Below are positions 26,001 through 33,264 of a stretch of 34,790 nucleotides of DNA, piece after piece. The stretch lies in contig JADLED010000013.1 of NCBI GenBank assembly GCA_020846335.1, positions 1 through 34,790 on the forward strand, read 5' to 3'. This DNA comes from Bacteroidia bacterium (GTDB lineage Bacteria; Bacteroidota; Bacteroidia; B-17B0; Aurantibacillaceae). The position numbers and the translations under genes were made by a program. The notes under the pieces were generated by a model that worked only from the letters and a program-made list of their open reading frames with translations, ran no database searches and was not told where the DNA came from. Numbering within the stretch: the first letter of the stretch is position 1; each line of letters starts with the position of its first letter.

Positions 26001-27414
26001 TAGTGCTGTAGGCGCAGTTACCATTGCCGTAGTTGGCACTCACATTATAAACGCCGGGGTAAAGGCCGGTTACCGCCGATCCGGTTTGTGCCGAAGGTGT
26101 CCAGTAATAAATATATGGCCCCGTAGGCATATTTATTGGGGTAACAGTGGCCGAGCCAAGATTGGCACAACTAATGGAGTTTGACGCAAAAGACAAACCC
26201 GGAGGTGGAATGTTTATACTGCCCGAACTCACACAACCATCCGGAAAAGCCACGGTAAAGTTCGATACAACAGGGGTTGTGTACCAGGCTTCAGTGCTGC
26301 CATTGGTAACACTTAAAGGTGTGGGCGACCACACAACAGCAGTTGGCGATCCGGAAGCATTGGTGTAACTGAATGAAACCGTGGAAAGGGTGCTGGTGCA
26401 ACCCGTGGTAGGCGTTAAAATGGGAGATAAATTGGTATTAATACAAACCGTGTTTGAAGTGGCCACCTGAGTGCCACTACAGGAAGTGACCATTACCCTG
26501 TAACACACCGGATTATTAATGGGAGGTGTAATTAGCGTAGGATTACCGCCGCCGGGCGCATTTACCCATGGACCGGAAGAGGAACTGCTGCTTTGCCACT
26601 GAATATTACCACTATAACCGCTCACACTTAGCGTCACGGTTTTACCAAAACAAATGCTGGTGGGGGTGGCAACTGCGGTGCCGCCAATAGGTGGACTGGT
26701 ACCCAAATTTAAGGTAATCACATTGGAAGCTGTCCAACAACCCAACTGACCACCGGAGGCATAGCAGGTATAGGTGGTGTTGGCAGTAAGTGTGGCCACA
26801 GGATTGGCAACGTTTGGATTACTTAAACCCGTGGAGGGCACCCAGGTATAGGTAGTAGTGGTATTGCCGCAGCCGCTGCTAACAGTGGCACTTAGCTGAT
26901 TAGTGGCAGGTGGGCAAATAACATTAGGTGATGAAGAAAGGCTGAGCGCAGGTGTACTTGGCACCCCGGCTGTGGCAAAAGTGTAACTGCTCGACCACGA
27001 TCCCGCAATGGAAGAACCATTGTTTCTTTCGCGAATTCTGAATTTATAACCGGTACCAGGACAAAACGAAGCAATGCTTACTGTAATGGTGGGGTAGGTG
27101 TAGGGCGATGAAGCAAAAGACGATGGCGCTGAGGTCCACGTGGCCGAAGCAAGCCCGCCAAAATTGGAATTGATACAGGCAAATTCAATGTCAATTACGT
27201 TTTGGCAATTGAGCCAGGAAGATGTTTGACTAACAGTAAAACTCATCACCGAAGTGGTGGAATTGTAAGCAAAGCTTGAAGCGGCGGGCGTGTTTAAAGG
27301 CGAACAGGCAAAACTTTTAAAAGAAATTGCGAAAAATAAAAATACAAGCGTAAAACATTGCAGAGCAACCTTTGGTAGTTTTAGGGATGAACCAATATTT
27401 TGCGTTTTATTCAA
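23092..27414 (-). CDS. Giant T9SS cargo protein: FN3-like, SprB/Ig-like repeats, PKD, type B (CHU_C) sorting domain
   Basis: The largest protein in the window, 1440 aa. The signal peptide (VALQCFTLVFLFFAISFKSFA) follows a TTG start (27414-27412); an in-frame stop lies two codons upstream and no ATG precedes the signal, so TTG is required. Residues about 40-145 look like a fibronectin type III-like domain (YKFRIRERNNGSSIAGSWS). About 150-1250 are tandem SprB and Ig-like repeats with motifs GGTGNYNYTWFG, GLSAGIYTVYVSD, and repeated YTWYGPSGFTSTLQSPNI-like blocks. A PKD-like domain (VADFTYSPEKP...) is at about 1262-1345. The C-terminus (FVPDAFSPNGDNLNDVF, VFDRWGAKIFES, ending GHVMLYR) is the gliding-motility-associated type B sorting domain. 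Type B cargo usually depends on PorP/SprF-like partners, none of which is in the window. Probably an adhesin. Confidence 0.9.
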   Translation of the reverse strand: MNKTQNIGSSLKLPKVALQCFTLVFLFFAISFKSFACSPLNTPAASSFAYNSTTSVMSFTVSQTSSWLNCQNVIDIEFACINSNFGGLASATWTSAPSSFASSPYTYPTITVSIASFCPGTGYKFRIRERNNGSSIAGSWSSSYTFATAGVPSTPALSLSSSPNVICPPATNQLSATVSSGCGNTTTTYTWVPSTGLSNPNVANPVATLTANTTYTCYASGGQLGCWTASNVITLNLGTSPPIGGTAVATPTSICFGKTVTLSVSGYSGNIQWQSSSSSSGPWVNAPGGGNPTLITPPINNPVCYRVMVTSCSGTQVATSNTVCINTNLSPILTPTTGCTSTLSTVSFSYTNASGSPTAVVWSPTPLSVTNGSTEAWYTTPVVSNFTVAFPDGCVSSGSINIPPPGLSFASNSISCANLGSATVTPINMPTGPYIYYWTPSAQTGSAVTGLYPGVYNVSANYGNGNCAYSTTVNLASSTVFYGTVNNTSMLSCFGVNNGTAAITMSGGTGNYNYTWFGSSSTQTGVAASGLSAGIYTVYVSDAITNCSTYQVFMILQPAPISVTASAVSATACAGATTTLTVAAGGGSSGSGYTYSWVSGPTTSNYVVSQATAGTYIYTVSAFDSNSCSISTNVLVNFISNPVISVPDVSVCPLQTGTLTATGASNYTWTGGSNANTFTANPTGNTNYTVIGSAQTCTSVSSGNMILKPVPVPVLFSNSPVCNNQNLTMSAQGGTAYTWYGPSGFTSTLQSPNINPSGTGNAGIYTVIATAANSCTGAVSASLIVYPTPTVSSVGSTVCSTQVLNLSANSVSGASYLWSGPLGFSSPVQNPSIFGPFSSSSGNYTVKVTSVEGCTNTSVANVTVTNMPMPIPTSDSPKCFGTTLHLSAPTIPGASYSWNGPNGFISTLQNPVISTVTLPAGGLYNLYVSLGPCFTNSATMVVINPLPSPTITSNSPVCETKSLSLGVTALNLTTVVWTGPTGFLFGGANAGRDSCALSASGIYSVTVTDINTCVNYGTTTVTVLSNPTVSAISNTVCFKDEAVLKASGAVSYNWYNPTGFFSNQSNAVINSAVNIAPVIYTVIGSALNTCTSVAMATLATLPLPVPWLQVSPSRKICLNEVVTFKGFGAYGYDWRGPGNFSFAGETISFPANSLNYTGTYTLTAKDIHNCRAVITTSIHIDDLPTGIMGGLLKGCVPFKSDYVFYPSGASASLTNSNWTVDNKTFGSNTFSNYFTSPGEHLIKGTIKDINSCVNTLTFMVNVYPQPVADFTYSPEKPVENFDEVVFVNTSKGAGVNKWVWYMIDNSTFGANEQNTLKYFDLAGTYPVAFVAKSEFGCSDTIVKAIVVSEDFNVFVPDAFSPNGDNLNDVFIPVTRGVKSFNLMVFDRWGAKIFESSDKTMGWNGLTGDKESPVDVYVWKVQVSSVRGEQKTFKGHVMLYR

Positions 27415-27934
27415 GAACTAAATGAGTATAAGTTAATTTGATATAAAATAAAAGTAAAGTAAAAGAAGCATTTAAACTATTATTTTAACTGTTGAAACAT
27501 CTCACTTACTCATTATTAAAACAATTTCACTCATTTAAGCCTCGTTGCCCACCTATAAGCTTGTAAAATTTCAGCCTCAGCTTTGCCACAAAACCTAACA
27601 GAATCAGTCTAAAATCAACAATTAAATCCATTCGGTACTTCCCTCATTATTTGAAGCAGAATCCAGTCCAAAGTTTCCGTATTGAAACAATAGGCTTTAA
27701 ACGGTAAAAAGGCAAAAATAATCAGGTGTTACCCAAAAAGATTTATACTCTGTCAATGCATAATCAGGGTGTTTACTATAAAGCTTAATTTCCCGGAAAT
27801 ATTGAATCGATTTCTGCAAATTGAAGATTCAAAAAAAATAGTTTGTTGTAATGCCGGCAAAAACTCAGATTGAATGCGAAGAATTCCGTGCCAGGCAAAA
27901 ACAGGTCTTGGTGCTCCAGTCTCTTTAAGAAAAA
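27415..27934. other. 520-base region without a recognisable gene
   Basis: AT-rich spacer between the type B cargo gene start and the terminator at 27935. A 64-codon minus-strand frame (27753-27947) runs into the terminator hairpin, has no recognisable motif and is judged accidental. No promoter box, tRNA or family repeat was found. The region could be the remains of a decayed gene or a long leader for the type B gene; neither is supported. Confidence 0.5.
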
Positions 27935-27964
27935 AAATCCGGCCCAATTACTTAAGCCGGATTT
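27935..27964 (-). terminator. Intrinsic terminator after the first dockerin/cohesin-like paralogue
   Basis: Perfect 9-bp stem AAATCCGGC (27935-27943) / GCCGGATTT (27956-27964) with a 12-base loop. On the minus strand the hairpin is followed by a T-run, and it lies 21 bases past the stop at 27985. It ends the array of tandem paralogues. Confidence 0.8.
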
Positions 27965-27984
27965 GTATATGTGCCTAAAATAAT

Positions 27985-28962
27985 TTATTCCACCACCAGT
28001 TTTTTAGATACCTTGCCATTTACCGAAGTAAATTCAATCAGGTAAGTGCCCGCCTCCAATTTAGAAATGTCGATGGTTTTGCTGCCGGTAAATTCTCCCG
28101 CTAAAATTAAGCGACCACTTATGTCGTAAATACCAAAGGCAGTGTTGCCACTTAAATCGTTTTCTAACTTCACAGAGGTGCTGGCAGGGTTTGGATAAAA
28201 ACGAAGCGCATTGTTTAATAATGCTAAAGTGTTTAAGCCCGAAGGATTGTTGTCGATATTAAGCGTTACCGGACTTGCGGCACCTAAGTTGTTTAGCACG
28301 CCTCCCGCACTTATCATTTTGGCATTACCGGCCGATAAACTAATGCTGGAATTAGCAGGCAAACCGGTTTTTACTTTGTACCATATTTCTCCAATTTTAC
28401 CTGTGCCATTCACATTAGTGTTGTTTGTTCTAACGGTAGCGCAATACGATTTGCCATTGTTAAAGTAGGCTTTCTGGAAATTGATGTTGCTGCTGGACGG
28501 ATTTAAAAACGAAGAAGTATAAACCACTTTTATCGAATCGCTTTGTATCATAGCCTGATCAAAATTTAAATCAAAAGCCACACCGTATAATTGGGACAAT
28601 GGACTTGTGGAAGAACCTAAAACAATGTCGGCCACATTCCATCTTCCGGCATTGGCCACACCGCTGGCCACAATCTGAATGTCGGTGCCTGCTGCTGCAG
28701 AGCCTTTAAAAGTGTGCGTTAACGAAAAGTTGGCTGAGATGGCTACGTTATCATTGCTGTTTACCACTCCATCGCCATTGCAATCGGCGTGGCATTTGTT
28801 CCAGCCTGTGCTAATGGTGCCGGTCCAGGCATTGGCAAATTGAGCTGCCCAGGCATTGCTGGTGCTGGTTCTGGCAGGGCCGGTGCTGCTGGCGGCTAAT
28901 CCTAATTCCAACACGTCGGTGTTATCCACTTGTCCGTCGCGGTTGGCATCGCCCGGCCAAAC
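27985..28962 (-). repeat. Shared C-terminal module, copy 1 (325 codons)
   Basis: Encodes the EF-hand, cohesin-like and sorting-domain block of paralogue 1. It aligns without gaps to 30102-31079 and, except for one extra terminal codon, to 32284-33264. The coding upstream of the module differs between the three genes. Confidence 0.8.
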
Positions 28963-30009
28963 CATGGCGCAGGCTGTGTTAACAATTACCGAAATAATGG
29001 CAGTTCCGTTACAGCCACTGGAAGTATTTTGACCAAGTACGGTATAATTGGTGGATGTATTTGGAAGAACATTAAGGGTTGAGCCAACGCTACCATTGCT
29101 CCATATATATGTGGACGCGCCTGAAACGGTAAATACGGCACTGGAACCTGCGCAAACCGTGCTGGTGCCTGAAATTGTTAAGTTAGGGCTGGCATTCACA
29201 ACAATTACGTGAGTAGAGGTGGAGGTACAGCTGCCATTGGTAGCAGCAAGCGTATAAACAGTTGTAACTGTTGGAGAAACAGTAACATTAGGAAAGGGCA
29301 TATTGCCAGGAAACCATGTGTAGGTAATGGCTCCCGATGCCGTCATGTTTATTGTACCGCCCGAACAAATTGTTCCGTTGCTAACAGTAACCGAAGCTGT
29401 GCCAACAAAGGGAATTACAGAGGTATTGTTTGAACAGCCATTGGCACCTGTAGCCACCACCACAAAACTTCCCACTGTGCCGGCACTCATTGAGGCAACT
29501 GCCCCGCTTAAAGAATAAGTAGTGCTGCCGGTATTGCCATTCCACACATAAGAACTGGCGCCACTGGCTGTGTAGTTGTTTACCGAATTAGGGCAAACAT
29601 TTGCAGGGCCACTCACAGATACTGTAGGTCCTGCCAAAGCCAAAATGGTTTGTGTTGATGACGAAAGCACCACACTGCTGGAGGTGGATGCATAAGCCAA
29701 ACCTACCACCGTGTAAACTCCTGCCGATGGCGCCGACATGGTGACGTTGGCCGTATTTCCAGTCCAACTAATGTTGTATATTGGGCAGTTAGGCGAAAAC
29801 GTAAACGTGTAATATGTGGCACCCGAAACGGTATTGGTAAGCACACAACTAACGATGTTAGAAGCCGAACTGTTGGTGCCACCCACCGCACAAATGGTGC
29901 TGGTGCCCGGGGTAACACTAAAACCCAATTGGGCTTTTGCAAAAGAACCAATAAACAAAGCGCATATTATGAGCAATTGTTTCATTGAATTGGTAGTAAT
30001 TATTTTCAT
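27985..30009 (-). CDS. T9SS cargo protein with Ig-like repeats, EF-hand/dockerin-like and cohesin-like domains (paralogue 1)
   Basis: A secreted protein of 674 aa from ATG 30009; an internal ATG (M9, 29985) directly before KQLLIICALFIGSFAKAQ gives a more typical signal peptide and may be the true start. Residues about 30-345 hold four divergent Ig-like repeats with ASGASTYIWSNG and VLPNTSTNYTVLG-type motifs. Residues 350-435 hold two EF-hand-type calcium loops, DANRDGQVDNTD (354-365) and DCNGDGVVNSND (409-420), as in dockerins but with a longer linker. Residues about 436-575 form a beta-rich region with LYGVAFDLNFDQAMI and GKIGEIWYKVKTG, matching the cohesin fold pattern. The type A sorting domain is at 597-674 (RFYPNPAS...). 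A possible promoter is at 30066-30094. The role is probably calcium-dependent assembly on the cell surface (inference). Confidence 0.85.
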   Translation of the reverse strand: MKIITTNSMKQLLIICALFIGSFAKAQLGFSVTPGTSTICAVGGTNSSASNIVSCVLTNTVSGATYYTFTFSPNCPIYNISWTGNTANVTMSAPSAGVYTVVGLAYASTSSSVVLSSSTQTILALAGPTVSVSGPANVCPNSVNNYTASGASSYVWNGNTGSTTYSLSGAVASMSAGTVGSFVVVATGANGCSNNTSVIPFVGTASVTVSNGTICSGGTINMTASGAITYTWFPGNMPFPNVTVSPTVTTVYTLAATNGSCTSTSTHVIVVNASPNLTISGTSTVCAGSSAVFTVSGASTYIWSNGSVGSTLNVLPNTSTNYTVLGQNTSSGCNGTAIISVIVNTACAMVWPGDANRDGQVDNTDVLELGLAASSTGPARTSTSNAWAAQFANAWTGTISTGWNKCHADCNGDGVVNSNDNVAISANFSLTHTFKGSAAAGTDIQIVASGVANAGRWNVADIVLGSSTSPLSQLYGVAFDLNFDQAMIQSDSIKVVYTSSFLNPSSSNINFQKAYFNNGKSYCATVRTNNTNVNGTGKIGEIWYKVKTGLPANSSISLSAGNAKMISAGGVLNNLGAASPVTLNIDNNPSGLNTLALLNNALRFYPNPASTSVKLENDLSGNTAFGIYDISGRLILAGEFTGSKTIDISKLEAGTYLIEFTSVNGKVSKKLVVE

Positions 30010-30065
30010 CTTCTGTTTTTGGTTTGTATTATTTGTATTGACTTTATGTATTTGTTAATGCTTTT

Positions 30066-30094
30066 CAAAATTAATCAATGTGTGGCTGATGAAA
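30066..30094 (-). promoter_or_regulatory. Possible promoter for paralogue 1
   Basis: On the minus strand TTTC (30094-30091), 17 bases, then TAATTTTG (30073-30066). The -7 box fits TAnnTTTG; the -33 box is one base off and the spacing two bases short. If active, paralogue 1 is transcribed separately from paralogue 2, whose stop lies only 92 bases upstream. Confidence 0.35.
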
Positions 30095-30101
30095 CATGAT
30101 T

Positions 30102-31079
30102 TTATTCAATGATCAGTTTTTTAGACAGCTTGCCGTTTACCGATTCAAATTCCAAAAGGTAAGTACCTGCAGCCAGTTTCGAAACATCCACTGTTTTGGT
30201 GTTTTGAAATTCGCCACTCATAACCACTCTGCCGCTTATGTCCATTATACGGTACGTGGTGTTGGTACTTAAATCGTTTTGCAGGCTGAGTATTTTGCTG
30301 GCAGGATTTGGATAAAAACGAACAGTACTGTTTAACAATACCGAACTGGCAAAACCCGAAGGATTATTATCTACCGTAAGACTTACCGGAGCTCCGGCAG
30401 TTAAATTACTTAGTACACCACCCGCACTAATCATTTTAGCATTAGTGGCAGATAAATTCAGAATTGAATTGGCAGGTAATCCGGTTTTAACCTTGTAATA
30501 CAACTCTGCTATTTTGCCGGAGCCGTTTACATTGCTGTTATTGGTTCTTACAGTAGCGCAATACGATTTACCATTTGTAAAATAGGCCTTTTGAAAATCG
30601 ATGTTGGTGTTGGAAGCATTTAAGAAAGAAGCGGTGTAAACCACTTTAATGGAATCGTTATGAATGATGGACTGATCAAAATTTAAATCAAATGCCACAC
30701 CGTATAACTGAGATAAAGGATTTGTGGAAGAACCTAACACAACATCTGCCTTATTCCATCTTCCGGCATTGGCCACACCGCTGGCCACTATTTGAATATC
30801 CGTTCCGGCAGCAGCCGGACCTTTAAATGTGTGCGTGAGAGAAAAGTTGGCCGCAATGGCCACATTATCACTGGCGTTTACCAAACCATCGCCATTGCAA
30901 TCGGCGTGGCATTTGTTCCAGCCCGTGCTAATGGTGCCGGTCCAGGCCGAAGCCAACTGACCTGCCCAGGCATTGCTGGTGCTTGTTCTTGCAGGGCCTG
31001 TGCTACTGGCAGCCAAACCTAATTCCAACACATCCGTATTGTCAACCACACCATCACGGTTGGCATCGCCGGGCCACAC
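30102..31079 (-). repeat. Shared C-terminal module, copy 2 (325 codons)
   Basis: Same length as copy 1. Bases 30170-30284 differ from copy 3 (32355-32469) at only 5 of 115 positions, while the same stretch of copy 1 is clearly diverged. Confidence 0.8.
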
Positions 31080-32117
31080 CACGGCGCAAGTGGTATAGGC
31101 TATAACATTGCTGGTCATTGTACTAACACAACCGTTTATGTCTGATGCGTTGACTGTATATTGCGTGAATCCGGCCTGGGGGATAACATAAAGTATAGGA
31201 GAAATAACGGCAGGGTTGGTGTTCCATGTATAACTTACTGCAGCAGATCCGTTGGCTGTATAAGTTATGCCTGATCCCACACAAAGTGTATTAGTTCCTA
31301 AAGAACCGTTAATAAAAAAGGTTGGTCCAGGCACAGCAGTCATACAATGTGTTGCCATGTTGCTGCAACCGTTGGCATCTGTGCCGGTAAGTGTATAACA
31401 GGTATTCCAGACGTTAAAAACTGAAATAGTAGGTGTGGTAGGGCCAAGATCCCAGGTGTAAGATGTGGCAGTGCCGCTGGCGGTAAGAATGCTATTGCTT
31501 CCGTAACATGCGGTACTGCTGCCAATAATTCCCACTGTAGGTAGTGGGTAAACACCCAAACAAATATTCGACTGACCCACACAACCAGCTGCCGAAGAAC
31601 CAAACAAAGTATAGCAGGTAGCAGCAGCAGGAGATACTAAAAAACTACTGCTATTAACAAGATTACCCGGCATAAGTGTGTACGTGAGGGCACCCAGAGG
31701 AGTGAAAGTGTAGCTGGTGCCAATGCAGGCCGATGGTGTTGATGGGTTTAAGCCCGCACTAACCGTTGGCAAACAATTAATAACAACGTTGGTTGTGTTG
31801 CCGCCTACTAAAACAGCTGCACTGTATGCGGTACAACTAATGGTGTAATTGCCACAACACGGAAAGGAGGCCGTCATAATTGAACCGTTACTTGCTGAAG
31901 CAGTAAAGGTTGGCGTACAGGTTCCTGAACCTGCCACCGTCCAGGAATAACTGGTAATGCCCGAAAGTGTGGATGATGCCGATATGCTAACAGAATTGCC
32001 CGAACTACTGTAGCACTGCGTTGGCAATGGGTTTGTTAAATTAACAACAACCTGTGCTCCGTTATTGAGCGTAAACAGTATTGTAAAAAACAGCATTAAT
32101 ATTAAATTTCTTTTCAT
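30102..32117 (-). CDS. T9SS cargo protein with Ig-like repeats, EF-hand/dockerin-like and cohesin-like domains (paralogue 2)
   Basis: A secreted protein of 671 aa with a clear ATG and signal peptide (MKRNLILMLFFTILFTLNNG, then AQ). The N-terminal part (about 25-345) is its own set of Ig-like repeats, rich in Cys pairs (CIGTSYTFTPLGALTY, CYGSNSILTASGTATSYTW). From V347 the protein is collinear with paralogues 1 and 3: first calcium loop DANRDGVVDNTD (351-362), second loop DCNGDGLVNASD, cohesin-like LYGVAFDLNFDQSII, and a type A sorting domain (about 594-671) ending KLIIE. The sorting domain is closer to paralogue 3 than to paralogue 1 over its central part. The upstream spacer (166 bases) holds no good promoter, so read-through from paralogue 3 is possible. 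Confidence 0.85.
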   Translation of the reverse strand: MKRNLILMLFFTILFTLNNGAQVVVNLTNPLPTQCYSSSGNSVSISASSTLSGITSYSWTVAGSGTCTPTFTASASNGSIMTASFPCCGNYTISCTAYSAAVLVGGNTTNVVINCLPTVSAGLNPSTPSACIGTSYTFTPLGALTYTLMPGNLVNSSSFLVSPAAATCYTLFGSSAAGCVGQSNICLGVYPLPTVGIIGSSTACYGSNSILTASGTATSYTWDLGPTTPTISVFNVWNTCYTLTGTDANGCSNMATHCMTAVPGPTFFINGSLGTNTLCVGSGITYTANGSAAVSYTWNTNPAVISPILYVIPQAGFTQYTVNASDINGCVSTMTSNVIAYTTCAVVWPGDANRDGVVDNTDVLELGLAASSTGPARTSTSNAWAGQLASAWTGTISTGWNKCHADCNGDGLVNASDNVAIAANFSLTHTFKGPAAAGTDIQIVASGVANAGRWNKADVVLGSSTNPLSQLYGVAFDLNFDQSIIHNDSIKVVYTASFLNASNTNIDFQKAYFTNGKSYCATVRTNNSNVNGSGKIAELYYKVKTGLPANSILNLSATNAKMISAGGVLSNLTAGAPVSLTVDNNPSGFASSVLLNSTVRFYPNPASKILSLQNDLSTNTTYRIMDISGRVVMSGEFQNTKTVDVSKLAAGTYLLEFESVNGKLSKKLIIE

Positions 32118-32283
32118 TGGCTATTTTGTTTAAGGTTTTAGCGGTTACCGTTCTTTTAAATCAATTGTTAAACTTGAGTATGTTAGCATGGCCTTTAAAT
32201 TCAACATTATTAAAATTAGAGAAAATTATTCAATCTGCACTTTATCGGTAATAATCTTAAGTCACCAACAAGCAGGCAACTGT

Positions 32284-33264
32284 TTATTTCTCTAATATTA
32301 GTTTTTTAATTACTCTGTCGTTTAGTGAGGAAAATTCTACAAAATAAGTACCGGCAGCCAGTTTCGAAACATCAACTGTTTTGGTGTTTTGAAATTCACC
32401 ACTCATAACCACTCTGCCACTTATGTCCATTATACGATACGTGGTGTTGCTACTTAAATCGTTTTGCAGCGTGATCATTTTGCTGGCAGGGTTAGGATAA
32501 AAACGAAGTGAGTTGTTTAACAAAACAGAACCATTGAAGCCAACAGGATTGTTTTCTACTGAAACACTAACAGGTGCGGCAACTCCTAAACTGCTTAACA
32601 CACCGGAAGCACTGATGCCTTTAGCGCTGCTCACCGATAAATTAATTTTAGAATTAGCGGGCAATCCGGTTTTAACCTTAAACCATAATTCGCCAATTTT
32701 ACCGGTGCCATTCACATTGGTATTATTTGTTCTTACAGTAGCGCAATACGATTTACCATTACTGAAATAAGCCTTTTCAAAATTAATGTTTATGTTGGAA
32801 GCGTTAAGGAAAGAAGATGTATAAACCACTTTTACCGAATCACTATGTATCATGGCCTGATCAAAATTCAAATCAAAAGCCACACCATACAATTGCGACA
32901 ACGGACTTGCCGAAGAACCCAGCACAATGTCAGCCTTGTTCCACATCCCGGCATTGGCGACTCCATTGGCCACAATCTGAATATCGTTGCCTGCAGCAGC
33001 AGGGCCTTTAAAAGTGTGCGTTAACGAAAAGTTGGCGGATATGGCTACGTTATCATTTGTGTTCACAAGCCCATCGCCATTGCAATCGGCATGGCATTTG
33101 TTCCAGCCGGTGCTAATGGTGCCGGTCCAGGCCGAAGCCAACTGACCAGCCCAGGCATTACTGGTGCTTGTTCTTGCAGGACCTGTGCTGCTGGCAGCTA
33201 AACCTAATTCCAACACATCTGTATTGTCAACCTGTCCGTCGCGGTTGGCATCACCCGGCCACAC
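32284..33264 (-). repeat. Shared C-terminal module, copy 3 (326 codons)
   Basis: One codon longer than the other copies at the very end (terminal K). Over the EF-hand part it reads like copy 1 (QVDNTD); over the middle of the sorting domain it reads like copy 2, so the copies are mosaic. Confidence 0.8.

Noticed and set aside
25744..26184. 146-codon plus-strand ORF inside the 1440-aa gene
   Set aside because: Shadow of a repeat-rich coding region on the other strand; the product is a low-complexity mix without a signal or domain.
27753..27947. 64-codon minus-strand ORF in the gap before the terminator
   Set aside because: It runs into the terminator stem at 27935-27964 and shows no family motif.
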